Positions 53,106-63,867 of a stretch of 64,000 bases of DNA are shown here, piece after piece. This DNA is from Platerodrilus igneus. Taxonomy: Eukaryota > Arthropoda > Insecta > Coleoptera > Lycidae. The stretch's first letter is position 1, and each line of letters begins with the position of its first letter. The stretch lies in NCBI GenBank assembly GCA_036346225.1, contig JARFIW010001480.1, forward strand, positions 8,277,001 to 8,341,000, in the 5' to 3' direction. A model generated the notes under the pieces. The model saw only the letters and a list, made by a program, of their open reading frames with translations. It was not told the DNA's origin and did no database searches. The position numbers were made by a program, and so were the translations under genes.

Positions 53106-55372
53106 ATGCCAGTTACAAGAAATCGAAGTAAAATGGAGGCAGAAGCTTTAATGATCTTCCTTAAGGATTTTAAATCCGAAGTGCAAGTGACACTCAATGA
53201 AAACTTAGTGAGGTCAGCTAAACTGGAAGTAACACTAGATGAAAGGTTTACTGAAAACGCTGAGAAAATGGAAAGGTTAAGTGAAAATACTGCCAAAATG
53301 GAAGAAAAATTGAATGAAAGTACAGCCACGTTAGAACAAAGATTAATGGAAAGTTCCATTGCATTGAAAGAAGATTTCACTGAACAGGTAAAAACAGTTG
53401 AGCAAAAGTTGGACAGTAAATTGATGAAAATGGAAGATGTGATGAGGCTGCAAGAACAAGTGATTTCACTAACAACGCGACCACTTGAATTACCAAGCCA
53501 AGTTGTTAATCAGAACATTCCAGAAATAAGAACCATGGAAAGAAGCGAGTCAATTCCGTCTAAATTTAAAGTAAAACCACCTACATTCGATGGTAAAACA
53601 CCTTGGCCCACATATTTGAAACAATTTGAAGCTGCTGCAATAGCCAACGGTTGGTGCAACAAAGAGAAGGCTATCTCCTTAATAGTGGCCCTGCGGGGGG
53701 AGGCTCTTAACATTTTACAAACGATTCCCGATCACCAGCAGAACGATTACGGCCTCTTAACACCAAAGCTTGAGATGAGATATGGAGATGCTCACCTTCA
53801 ACAGGTTTACCACGCACAAGTTAAGAACCGCTCGCAAAAGACAAGTGAAAGCCTGCAAGAATTGAAGCTGACATTGCCAGGTTAGTTAGATTGGCATACC
53901 CAACGGCACCAGATAGCTTCCTCGAACAACTTGCTGTCCAAACATTTGTGGATGGCGTTAAGGATGGCGAAATACAGCAAGCGCTAAGACTAGCACGGCC
54001 AAAAATGTTAGATGATGCACTGGCCCATGCGCTTGAATTTGAAGCAGCTAAGCAGACATCACATAGGGTGAGTCACAAAGCTCGGTCTGCCTTAGAGGAA
54101 CCTGGTCAAGCTCAGAACAGCATAGATGAAATAATCAACCGTGTGTTTGAAAAGCGAAAGGCGGAAAGGCTGAAAAGACAACGACCACGGAGATGGCGTC
54201 TACGATGCTGGAGCTGCGGTGAAGTTGTCCATATACAGAGACGCTGCACTCAACCAAAGAAACAACCGGTTGTGCCAAAGCTGGTCCATGTAAAGGGGCG
54301 AACTTCGACAGCACAGCGTAGTGCCCCGGAGATTATCATCCGTGCTGCATCGTCGGTGGAAAGTCTGGACAGCATTTATATCGATGGTAGAATTAATGGT
54401 AGGGTTGTCCGATTACTTGTAGATACAGGAGCGACAAGAACTATTGTGAGGCCAGATTTGGTTGGTCGTGGAAAAGTGCTACCTGTATCGGTGTGTCTTC
54501 GAACGGCAAGTGGTGAGAAAATTTGTACTCACGGAGAGACTGCCGTTATGTTGACAATTGGGGACAAATTAATTAATCATCGAGTGTTGGTAGCTGAAAT
54601 TACAGAAGAAGTGATCTTGGGAATGGATCTCATGAGAGAATATGGGTTTCATGTAAACATGAAAGAAAATGTGCTTCGGATAGATAATGATGAGATTCCA
54701 TTTCAAGGTAGGAGTAACCAGACGATGCAAGTTCGAATGATTTGCGATATGAAAATACCCGAGAAGGCGGAAATGATAGTAATGGGACGCCCGGATGGTA
54801 CGCTCCGGGAAGGACAAGTATGCATGATGGAAGCAACTGAATCGGGAATGGGTCAGGAGGGACTTCTGATTGGAAGAACGCTGGTAAAGTCTCGAAATAT
54901 GGTACCAGTAAGGGTGCTGAACATTAATCCCCATACAGTGACCCTGAAGAAAGGCATGATTGTGGGAAGTTGCATTCCAGTATGTCATATTAAACGTTGT
55001 GTGGACGACACGAAAAATAAACCAACCAACGGTTGCTCACAGAAATTGCTGGATATGTTGATACCCTCGTGTCAAGGATTAAATGGCGACCAACTGGGCA
55101 AGGTAAAAGAACTGGTCGGACGATATCGAGGTGTGTTTGCACTGAATGATAGTGAGAAAGGAAGGACGAATGTTGTGCAACACAAGATCAATACTGGAGA
55201 TGCGCAACCGATAAGACAACACCCCAGGCGGCTTCCTTTGGCAAAACGTAAGGAAGCTGAGCAAATTATCACCGATATGGAAGAACAGGGAGTGATTGAA
55301 CCCTCGAATAGTCCATGGGCATCCCCGGTAGTGCTTGTCAAGAAAAGGACGGGTCGACAAGGTTTTGTGTAG
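53106..55372 (+). pseudogene. Gag-protease region, one frameshift
   Basis: ATG 53106 (MPVTRNRSK). A coiled coil of repeated ENAEKME/ENTAKME heptads is followed by PPTFDGKTPWPTYLKQFEAA (capsid-like). A single-base loss near 53865 shifts the frame, which resumes from 53887 (RLAYPTAPDSFLEQLAVQTF). A CCHC knuckle follows (CWSCGEVVHIQRRC, 54210-54251). The aspartic protease has LLVDTGATRTIV (54416), VILGMDLM (54615) and a flap-like region. The RT start ([34 protein letters not shown]) then begins before the next frameshift at about 55343. Gag and protease therefore formed one frame with RT in the intact element. Confidence 0.9.
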
Positions 55373-57361
55373 ACTACCGGCGGCTTAATAACGTGACAAA
55401 GAAAGACAGCTATCCTTTGCCCAGAATTGATGACACCTTAGATACTCTATCCGGATCTAAATGGTTTTCGACCTTGGACCTGAAAAGCGGATACTGGCAG
55501 GTAGGCTTGGAGCCAAACGATAAAGAAAAGACTGCCTTTACAATTGGAACTGGATTATGGCAGTTCAAGGTCATGCCATTTGGATTATGCAATGCTCCTG
55601 CTACTTTTGAACGATTGATGGAGTCGGTGCTGCGTGGACTGTCCTGGAAGACATGTCTGGTGTACCTGGACGACGTGATAGTGTTAGGTCGGTCTTTCGA
55701 AGAACATCTTAAGAACCTAGAGGAGATATTCCAGAGATTACGGGGCAAACCTTACATTGAGCCCCAAGAAGTGTCACCTGTTTGGAAAAGAGGTGAAATA
55801 CCTAGGACATGTCGTTTCGGAGACCGGAATAAGAGCTGACCCTGACAAAATAAAACGGTACAAGAGTGGCCTACACCAGCAGATATACACCAACTACGCA
55901 GTTTTCTAGGATTGTGCACATATTACCGACGTTTTATACTTGGGTTTGCGAACATTGCCAAACCGTTAACAAAATTAACCGAAGATGGACAAGAATATGA
56001 TTGGAATGACGACTGCCACAGGGCATTTGAACAACTGAAACGGCTACTAGTTACAGCACCAATTTTGAGTTATCCAAGGATGGAGGGGAAATTTGTGTTG
56101 GATACCGACGCCAGTAACACAGCTATAGGAGGCGTTCTTTCTCAAGTGCAGGACGGACAAGAAAAAGTTATTGGGTATTTCAGCAAGGTCTTGTCGCGGC
56201 CAGAAAGGAACTATTGTGTGACAAGAAGGGAGCTGTTGGCCGTCGTCAAATCCGTAGAGCACTTTTATAAGTACTTATACGGCCGTAAATTCCTGTTGAG
56301 AACAGACCATGCTGCACTGAAATGGTTATTGCAGTTTCGAAATCCTGAAGGGCAAGTGGCAAGGTGGATAGAGCGGAATATGATTTTGATACAGAACATC
56401 GTGTAGGAACTAGCCATCGGAATGCAGACGCTCTGTCAAGGAGACCTTGTCCGGTGGACTGCAATCATTGCTCCAAGATGGAAGAGAAAATAAGTGTCAT
56501 CCATAGAATGACAGTAACCGATGATACTTGGCAACCCGAAAGAATGCGAGAAGACCAGGAAAATGACGCCGAATTGGGACGTATTATTGAGTGGAAAAAT
56601 AGAGGACAACGACCAGCTTGGGAAGAAATTAGTATTTTAAGTAGGAGCCTGAAGGCATACTGGGCACAGTGGGACTCCTTGATGATGGAAAATAGAATCT
56701 TGAAGCGACGCCTGGAATTTGAAGATGGCACTGAGAGACTTCAATTGATAGTGCCGAAAGCAGAGTGCCGGAAGTGTTGCAGCACTTGCACGATGGTATT
56801 TCCGGAGGGCACTTTGGCGTGAAAAGAACTCTCGAGAGAGTGAGAGAAAGATTCTATTGGCTGAACTGCAAAGATTATGTGAAGGAGTGGTGCCGGAAAT
56901 GTGAATTGTGTGCCTCTGCAAATGGCCCGGTCTCAAAACGGAAAGCCCCAATGAGACAGTATAACGTGGGGAATCCTTTTGAGAGGGTAGCCATTGATAT
57001 AGCTGGTCCGTTTCCTGAATCAGAGAAAGGAAATAAATACATCTTGGTTGCAATGGATTATTTTACCAAATGGCCGGAGGCATATGCTATACCTAACCAA
57101 GAAGCCGAGACGGTTGCAGATGTACTAGTGAGGAGTTGTTTTGTCGTTTGGAGTTCCGTTGGAATTACACTCCGATCAAGGTCGAAACTTCGAATCAGTA
57201 TTGTTTCAAAATGTCTGCAAGCATCTTGGAATCAGGAAGACTAGAACCACGCCACTTCATCCCCAATCGGATGGAATGGTTGAAAGAATGAACAGGACGT
57301 TAGGAAGTACCTGGCCAAAGTTGTCTCTGAACATCAACGAGACTGGGACCAATATCTGCAT
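55315..57361 (+). pseudogene. Reverse transcriptase-RNase H-integrase region, several frameshifts
   Basis: [14 protein letters not shown] (55349), [32 protein letters not shown] and LVYLDDVIV, the YLDD catalytic box (55660). Frame losses follow near 55745 and 55857. RNase H: FVLDTDASNTAIGGVL, RRELLAVVKSVEHF, RTDHAALKWL (55912-56406). About 7 bp are lost near 56375. Integrase: HLHDGISGGHFG ... CRKCELC zinc finger (56780-56925), VAIDIAGPFPESEKGNKYI, MDYFTKWPEA, HSDQGRNFES (57170) and HPQSDGMVERMNRTLG (57256). Further shifts are near 56757, 57140 and 57303. The catalytic motifs are intact; only small indels break the frame. Confidence 0.9.
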
Positions 57362-58645
57362 TTGTTCCTACTGGCGTACCGATCTTCGGTACATGACAGC
57401 ACAGGGTACTCGCCCGCTTGCGTAATGCTAGGACGTGAATTGCGGCTACCATGTGATCTTCAGTTTGGATTTAAACCTGGAGAAGAGATCGCAGGTGAAG
57501 ATTACGTTAGTAAGCTTCGTGAAAGATCAAATAGTATTCACGAAAACGTCCGAAAGAATATACAGGCAGCAAGCGATCGAATGAAATCACAATATGACAC
57601 GAGAGCACAAGAAGGTGGTTATCAACCTGGAGATTTAGTGTGGTTGTACAATCCACAAAGAAAACGTGGATTGTCGCCAAAACTACAAAGACAATGGGAA
57701 GGGCCGTACGAAGTGTTAAAAAGGATTAATGATGTAGTGTACCGGATCAGAAGATCCCCTCGTGGTAAACCGAAAGTGGTACACTTTGACCGTTTAACAT
57801 CCTACGCTGGCAACAACCAGGAAGACCCGAATAATGATAATGGTGTTCGGCAAGTTATTAATCATGAGCCAAATGTAGATTTTGAGAGCTTTATGGCGGC
57901 GTATGGTGGTTCCACTAAAGCGAGATTTGGCGTTGTTGTTGAAAAACAGCAAGATCTGTTTAGAGCACCAGAAGAGTATTCCCTTGCACATTGCGTAGCT
58001 CAAAATTTGGCAATGTCAAGGGGAATAGCTGTTGTTTTCAAGAAAAAGTTTGGATGTGTGGCTGAATTAGTACAACAGCAGCCAACTGTAGGAAAATCTT
58101 TGGCCCTTCAAGATAAAAATCGTTATGTTTACTATCTGGTCACCAAAAATTCTTCATGGCAGAGACCTAGTTATGGACATCTATGGGAGGCTTTGCTAAA
58201 TCTTAAGGCGCAGATGATGGAAAATGGAGTAACGAGACTAGCGGTGCCCAAGCTGGGCTGTGGACTGGATCGCTTAGACTGGAGGATAGTCCGAAATATG
58301 CTAGAAGTAGTTTTCCAGGGAACCAACGTCCAGGTTCTTGTTTGTTGTTATCAACCGGTTGCCTACCAAGACCAGGAAAAGAGTGTTGACTGTTACTTCC
58401 AACGACGCGGTGGATGCACCAGAGGAGATAGCTGCCGATACCGTCACCAGTCATCGAATTGGCGTCAAGATGGATTTACAGTTACGAGACGTAACGGTTT
58501 TAAAGAGGGGGCAGTGTTGCGATCCACTATTAGGCAACCCGTCAAACATACAAACGCTTGGGGCACAGCGCCTTCTCAAGGATTCCAGAATTCTTCTAGA
58601 AATTACGGGAGCATGAGTCATCCTTGTAATCCAGAGTATATATAA
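57362..58645 (+). CDS. Pol C-terminus: integrase tail + OARD1/TARG1-type macrodomain + CCCH zinc finger
   Basis: 427 uninterrupted codons; the ATG is internal to the integrase, not a true start. Residues 1-150: integrase C-terminal domain with GDLVWLYNP and WEGPYEVLKRINDVVYRIR. Residues about 194-331: macrodomain, with DLFRAPEEYSLAHCVAQ, GIAVVFKKKFG, YVYYLVTKNSSW and AVPKLGCGLDRLDW. This matches human OARD1 (TARG1) motif by motif. Lys262 and Asp303 correspond to its catalytic Lys84 and Asp125, 41 residues apart in both. Residues about 343-363: CYFQRRGGCTRGDSCRYRH, a C-x7-C-x5-C-x3-H finger. The frame then crosses into the 3' LTR and stops at 58643-58645. TARG1 removes ADP-ribose from acidic residues; activity here is inference. 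Confidence 0.9.
   Translation: MFLLAYRSSVHDSTGYSPACVMLGRELRLPCDLQFGFKPGEEIAGEDYVSKLRERSNSIHENVRKNIQAASDRMKSQYDTRAQEGGYQPGDLVWLYNPQRKRGLSPKLQRQWEGPYEVLKRINDVVYRIRRSPRGKPKVVHFDRLTSYAGNNQEDPNNDNGVRQVINHEPNVDFESFMAAYGGSTKARFGVVVEKQQDLFRAPEEYSLAHCVAQNLAMSRGIAVVFKKKFGCVAELVQQQPTVGKSLALQDKNRYVYYLVTKNSSWQRPSYGHLWEALLNLKAQMMENGVTRLAVPKLGCGLDRLDWRIVRNMLEVVFQGTNVQVLVCCYQPVAYQDQEKSVDCYFQRRGGCTRGDSCRYRHQSSNWRQDGFTVTRRNGFKEGAVLRSTIRQPVKHTNAWGTAPSQGFQNSSRNYGSMSHPCNPEYI
58502..58514 (+). promoter_or_regulatory. Polypurine tract
   Basis: AAAGAGGGGGCAG directly before the 3' LTR, the expected plus-strand primer position. It lies within the coding frame of the Pol tail. Confidence 0.75.
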
Positions 58646-59037
58646 GACCGCTAATGAATGCAAGGGTCAGTCTATTCTTGAATGTCTAATATAAATTATA
58701 TCGTTGTAAAGTAAACGTAGTTGAGCTTTTAGAATATATACATAAATGATATGCTGTGTCTAATGTGCATGCAACTTGCAGTATACATAAATAAATAGAA
58801 GTGTATAAACAAATAGTTGTGTTAGTGTTGTTAATGAACCTATGGTAAAGAAGATAGTTTAAGAAGATATTAGTGCTTGTAAATTCATTAGTGTAATAGT
58901 GCTTCATTGTTAAGTGGACTGAAAACATCTATAAATAAGGCATATACTGTTAATTAGACTTGTGAACAGTGAGTAATAAAGACCATTATTATTACTTGTT
59001 TTAAATTAAAGAAACGCGGTAGTAGTAGCCCGTTACA
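58515..59037 (+). repeat. 3' LTR
   Basis: 523 bp, same as 52508-53030 except one T/A near its start and a two-base change (TC to GA) near 58916. ATAT follows. Confidence 0.95.
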
Positions 59038-59041
59038 ATAT

Positions 59042-60800
59042 GATTAGTCTGAATTTGTACTTAAGATTCTTTGGCTTTTACAACTAAGCCGAATTTGTAC
59101 TCAAGATGCTTAGATTCTTAGAATTCTAACTTTATATGAAACGATCTTGATTTTTAGAACTAAGGCTGCTTCGTTGTACCCTAGAAATTTACGTTATCAG
59201 AACAGCATATTTTGTCCGACTACCCATCCTCTTCACGGCCTACTGGAAAGTATATTAGATGTTGGTGAGCACTAGGTGTTTGCTTTTACTCCCGACTGGT
59301 ATATAGTTTGCGTACATTCTAAAATGTTAAGAATAATAATTTAGATTAAGATTTATCTAATAATTGTGGTTTCATCTTTAAATGTATTGTACATATGTAT
59401 GGATTTCGTGTATTTACATGTTTAAGTATTTAGTCAAAGCGAATTCGATTCGCATCTATTTAGTAAGTATATATTATTAGTATTAATTGCTTGCTGTACC
59501 AAATCACGGTGGCTAAATTCACTTAATTTATTATTCTAAATTATGTGAAAATATTTTAGGGAGTGTAAACTTGTCTGGTTCTTTTGTTTTCAAAACACCC
59601 TCCACATTGTTGTTACTAAATATAAATAGTATTTAAGAAAGAATGGAGGACACAAATGTCTGGTCTTTACAGTTAGATTTTGTTTTGCTATTCAAATTAT
59701 TAGAAACTATTTCTCATGTCCGTTTGTCCCGTACATCTTAAACAACGTTTAATGCTAAACTCCGATTAAAAGTCAAAATTTGCTTTGCACCGTTCTGTAA
59801 ACTGAGATTAAATTCATCTAATCAGAGATTAAATTAAACTGTCAATTTTGCTATTGATAAATTGATATAATCTTGTTCAGCAGCAGCGATTTTCCGTACT
59901 TAATTTTTTTATTTTTAAAAAAACGTTTTAAATATTCAGCTCCTCTGTAAATGCCAACCTGCAACTTTTTCTCTTGAGATAACCTAATCGGATTTTTTGT
60001 TTTCCAGATGTCTTTGTCCTTAGCGCAAGTAGAGATAATATACATTTTTTCATCGTTTGTAAAATTTGAAGTTCTGGATCAATTTTAATAACGTCTTCCT
60101 CCACTTCAATTGCTCCGTATATAAATAAAATAATATATAAAAATCTAACTGAATTTCAAAATCGTACTGATAATTTAATGCGACTTTTACAATGTTGTCT
60201 AATGTTGCTGGTGTCTTAAACTTCGTTTAGTTAACTGGAGATAAATCTAGTACTTTACAAATCAACCACACCTTAATCGTAGGGTAAACTAAAACCTAGA
60301 TGAGTTAAACGTCGCTTAAAGTAAATATGGTGCAAGTGGCCCTTAGTCATATTTTATGTGTGTTTTGTGTTTATGTATTCTTGCAGGTATAAGTGCTCGT
60401 CGAAAAAGGTGAATTGGTTGGTGTGTATGGTCGTTACGTTCTATAGACCACTTCCTACCTCCCCCATCGCTGACTATGTATAACACGGCATTTGTTTTCT
60501 TGCTCTCTCTACTCCTTGCTTTGAAACCCTGTAATGCGGCCGAGCATTTCATTCTGTTCTCACTGATTTGCTCGTTTTGTGAGTAAAACGATTTATAAAT
60601 GACCAAATGAACTCGAATTTACTCCACATAATGCATTACAGTTAGTGATCCCTTAATGAATTACCATCAATAACTGTTGTGTACTTAGATCTTTTGTAAT
60701 CATATTGGAACACGGATATATTAACATCAAGCTAAATGGGCAGTGACTAGTAATAACGATCTAGATAGATTGTGTCATGATCACGATATTGCCTTTGCTC
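59042..60800. other. No gene supported
   Basis: AT-rich DNA. A minus frame at 59851-60045, extended upstream in other frames, and one at 60343-60606 look mildly protein-like but show no domain I can name. Confidence 0.45.
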
Positions 60801-60959
60801 AAAACCCCAACACAACACAGAGCTGGTAAAGTTTTAGTAGAGTGCACGGTTTGAAGAGAAAGCAACTGCTTGGGCTGTAACCAACGCAATGAAAATTAAA
60901 ACCAAACAGAATGGGAGTTGCATCAAAAGAAATGAAGAAGAAGAAGCAGTGTTGTTCAT

Positions 60960-61382
60960 TTAAAGAGGGTGTAGTGACACCAACTAGAACTGCTGTAAAG
61001 TATACCGTTAAAGATTTAAATATTGAACTTGAAAATGCCAATATGGTCTATGGTCTAAATTTGGTGGGTTTTTACGGATACAACTCTATATGCAATATTC
61101 ATGCAGGTAATAACAAGTTCTATTGTTTGGATGCTAATGATGGTAATGATACTAAAATAAAAATTATTACAATCCCACCTGGAGTATATGAAATTTCTGA
61201 ACTGGCACGTTGGACTTTATTCTAAAGGCTAACAATAACACATTGCAGTGTGAAATAAAATCTAAAGACAATGGTTTTTAAACGCCATGATGCTATTAGT
61301 CAAGTGCTGGAGTTCAACACAGGTATTTATGATGCGAATAAGCATCATTACTCTCTATCGCTTGTACAAATATTTAATGCAA

Positions 61383-61433
<51 letters not shown>

Positions 61434-61662
61434 TAGTATATGTAGTATAATCTTACCAGCGCACACAATCTTTGAATTTAACGTGCACGTAGAGCCTGGG
61501 TATAAACTAATTAAAAAACCTGTATCCATCACATACTTGCCCGTGTTCGCCAAGCAAATAGATAACATTTCCCTACAGTTGGTCGATTAAAAGGGCAAAC
61601 TAGTGGACTTTGGTGCTGAGAAAGTATCTATTACAATGGAACTTAAAAAGTATGAGTCTTAA
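60960..61662 (+). pseudogene. Maverick minor capsid protein, diverged copy
   Basis: Start of the jelly roll: TAVKYTVKDLNIELENANMV, YGLNLVGFYGYNSI, then IPPGVYEISELARW (compare IPEGAYEIREINKYL of the other family). Later come FKRHDAISQVLEFNTGIYD and, after a (TA)n expansion at 61386, FNVHVEPGYKLIKKPVSITY. The end is LPVFAKQIDNISLQLVD and GKLVDFGAEKVSITMELKK to a stop near 61660. One stop (61225) and shifts break it. Confidence 0.65.
61386..61430. repeat. (TA)n microsatellite inside a capsid pseudogene
   Basis: About 22 TA units interrupt the diverged Maverick minor capsid frame. Confidence 0.95.
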
Positions 61663-61885
61663 AAAATTTTTGGTGTTCTGTTCCGAATGGACCTGCACCT
61701 TGAAGAAGTTCTAGATTACTAGAACAGGTAGAATGGCTTGCGCGTTCCAATGAGCTAAAGAGCCGAACAAAAAATTTTACCAAATTGGTGGGGTCTTTGG
61801 TAAGGAACCAGACTAAGACCCTCGAAAGATGGCAGCAGCTCAGGAACTGAGCTGTATCTAGGCTGTGGAAATTTCAGGGAACTAT

Positions 61886-62461
61886 TGTTACGTGCCAAAA
61901 ATTTCGGCACTAGACATTTTTAATTAAGTTTTAATATGTGAGGATTTCGCGCCATAAATTTAACAGACTTGTTGCGCGTATTTCCGTCACTTCAGAAGTG
62001 CGTTGCGCGAGATTCGCGCCGACGCGTGGGGACGAAAGGATAGTGGGGAATTTCCGAAAGACGCGTTGAGACTAGCCTCCGAAACGCGAACAAGAGCAGT
62101 TGTGGGGTATCTTACGGTGTCTTTTTCCTGATATGTAGGTTTCCTGTGTTCCCAAATTATCGTACCTTTTACCTGTCTCGCCTACCTTATTTGTTTACAT
62201 ATAGGAAAAAGATTAATTAAATTTGGATGCAACCTGGCTTAAGAGTTCCCACACCTGAGAAAGAGCCGCGAGCAGCCCATACCCGAGAAAGATTAGCCAA
62301 GGCGGCCACGGCCGACCATCATGGAGTAATCCTAAAGAAAGCTCTACATGTTCACGTGAGTGCCCCCCTTTGGGGTTTTCTTTAATACTTATTTCCTTTA
62401 TAATTTGTGTAATTGGTAAATTGTGTCGCCCTAATTTGCATATTGTGTGACGTCATCGACA
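61886..62461 (+). repeat. LTR-like repeat, copy 3 (TGTTACGTGCC family)
   Basis: TGTTACGTGCCAAAAATTTCG, GAGGATTTCGCGCC, GCGCGAGATTCGCGCCGACGCG, TATGTAGGTTTCC, AAATTTGGATGCAACC, a CATCATGG word, GTGAGTGC (donor-like) and GTGACGTCATCGAC at the end. The same order as copy 2, with closer similarity than to copy 1. A non-LTR element has landed in its right end. Confidence 0.65.
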
Positions 62462-62573
62462 ATTTTTTTTTGTGAGTAAGTAGATTTATTGCATAACTCA
62501 ATATAGGTTAATAAAGTATAAAACAAAATATTATACTATACAGCAAATTATTAAAATACAGTTAATAATATAA

Positions 62574-63482
62574 TTAGTTTTCATTTCTACAACTTAAAAT
62601 ATATTTTTTTAAATTACTCTTGAATTTTCTTTGAGAAGGCTGATTGGTAACTGATTTTGGTAATGTATTATATATCTTAACACCATAATGAAATACATTT
62701 TTTGTGGTTATTGTTTTATTCTTCTTGTATATATAGTAATTGTCTGCTTGTCTTGTGCTGTAGTTATGTATATCTGACACTTTAATTAAGTTGCTAACCA
62801 AGTATGAAGGCAGCAAACCATTTATAATTTTATATATAAAAACCATACTATTATATTTCATTTGTTCATGAACATTTAAAAAATTAAGGCATTCTAACAT
62901 TTTACAGACTTTGGCAAATCTGCTACATTTTAATAAACATCTCATTGCACGATTTTGTATCTTTTGCAATCTTTCCAAATCACCTTGGTTTGAGACAATA
63001 TGGCAATATGTTAGGTGTGGATAAACTATTGCTCTATATAAAGTTATTTGAGCAAAACTTGATAACTTTGCACTAATTCTTCTCAGAAATCCAACCTTTT
63101 TGCTTACTTTATTTATAACCACCTGTAGATGCATTTTAAAAGTTAATTTTCGGTAGATTATTACGCCAAGGTATTTAATGTTCTCTACCAGTTCAATATC
63201 AGACCCATCTATTTGTACATTCCTATTTTCTGTTTTGATCATTTGATAACTTCTATCATTCGTTAACAACATCCATTTTGTTTTATCAACATTTATCTTC
63301 AGCTTATTTCCAACTAAATATTTGCTAATTCTTATTAAGTCGCTATTTACAGATTGAATCAGGTTTATTACATTTGCACCTTCAGCATATATTAAAGTGT
63401 CATCAGCAAACATATGCATCTTTGTTACCTTCACTACATTCACTATATCGTTTATGTAAATTATAAAAAGCAATGGTCCCAA
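62574..63482 (-). pseudogene. Non-LTR reverse transcriptase, palm/thumb and C-terminus
   Basis: 302 codons: GPLLFIIYINDIVNVV, MHMFADDTLIYAEG (FADD catalytic box), LKINVDKTKWML and EDIKYLGVII-like VENIKYLGVIIYRKL. The C-terminal region with LYRAIVYPHLTYCHIV and LQKIQNRAMR follows, to a stop near 62574. The preceding residues EWGVPQGSIL, in the same frame just upstream, complete the block before GPLLF. It is the longest intact non-LTR reading frame in the window. Confidence 0.88.
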
Positions 63483-63600
63483 AATACTTCCTTGTGGAAC
63501 ACCCCACTCAATTTCTGCTTTATTAGATGTTTCTCGTTGCCATCTCGTTTCTTGCTCCCTGTTTTGTAGGTAGTCTTTAAACCACTCTAACGCATTGTCT

Positions 63601-63867
63601 TTAACCCCATATTTTCCAATTTTGAATGAGAATATTTCTACTTATAGTCTCAAATGCTCTTTTGTAATCTATAAAGACTGCACACACTGCCTTTCCTTTA
63701 TCCATTGATTCTTTCCAGTCATTTATAATTAGCTGAATCGCTGTTTCACACGAGTGTTTCGTTTGAAAACCAGACTGATAGGTGGTTAATATATTAGTCT
63801 CATCCAAGAATTGCTTCAGTTGCTTATATATTACTGTTTCTAATACCTTTTCAATTGTGGCCAACAT
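63601..63867 (-). pseudogene. Non-LTR reverse transcriptase, N-terminal fingers
   Basis: 88 codons: MLATIEKVLETVIYKQLKQFL, YQSGFQTKHSCETAI and VCAVFIDYKRAFETI (first catalytic acid, FIDYxRAF). The upstream EEYRPIN is in a neighbouring frame up to about 63890. A frameshift near 63600 separates it from the rest. Confidence 0.82.

Larger units (their letters stand above)
52508..59037 (+). mobile_element. Full-length Ty3/gypsy element with captured macrodomain + CCCH finger
   Basis: 523-bp LTRs (52508-53030 and 58515-59037) start TGTTGCGATCC, end CCCGTTACA, and differ at about 3 positions by eye. ATAT lies directly on both sides (52504-52507, 59038-59041). Interior order: primer region, gag (coiled coil, capsid, CCHC), protease, RT, RNase H, integrase, macrodomain, CCCH finger, polypurine tract. 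The order RT-RNase H-integrase is that of Ty3/gypsy. Near-identical LTRs mean recent insertion, yet the polyprotein has about eight small frameshifts. It lies downstream of stum in the same orientation. Confidence 0.95.
60815..61662 (+). mobile_element. Second Maverick lineage: PX-like end fused to minor capsid
   Basis: About 60860-60930 gives EKATAWAVTNAMKIK and GMGVASKEMKKKK across frames, matching the EKAAAFGVATAMKAK and GMGACASLRTK of the PX-like gene at 44620-44710. It is then joined to a minor-capsid-like frame (60960-61662). The sequence is clearly diverged from the 39-46 kb Maverick, so it is another family. The rest of the element is absent. Confidence 0.6.

Noticed and set aside
60343..60606. 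87-codon minus frame, basic
   Set aside because: Looks somewhat protein-like but no family could be named and there is no supporting context.
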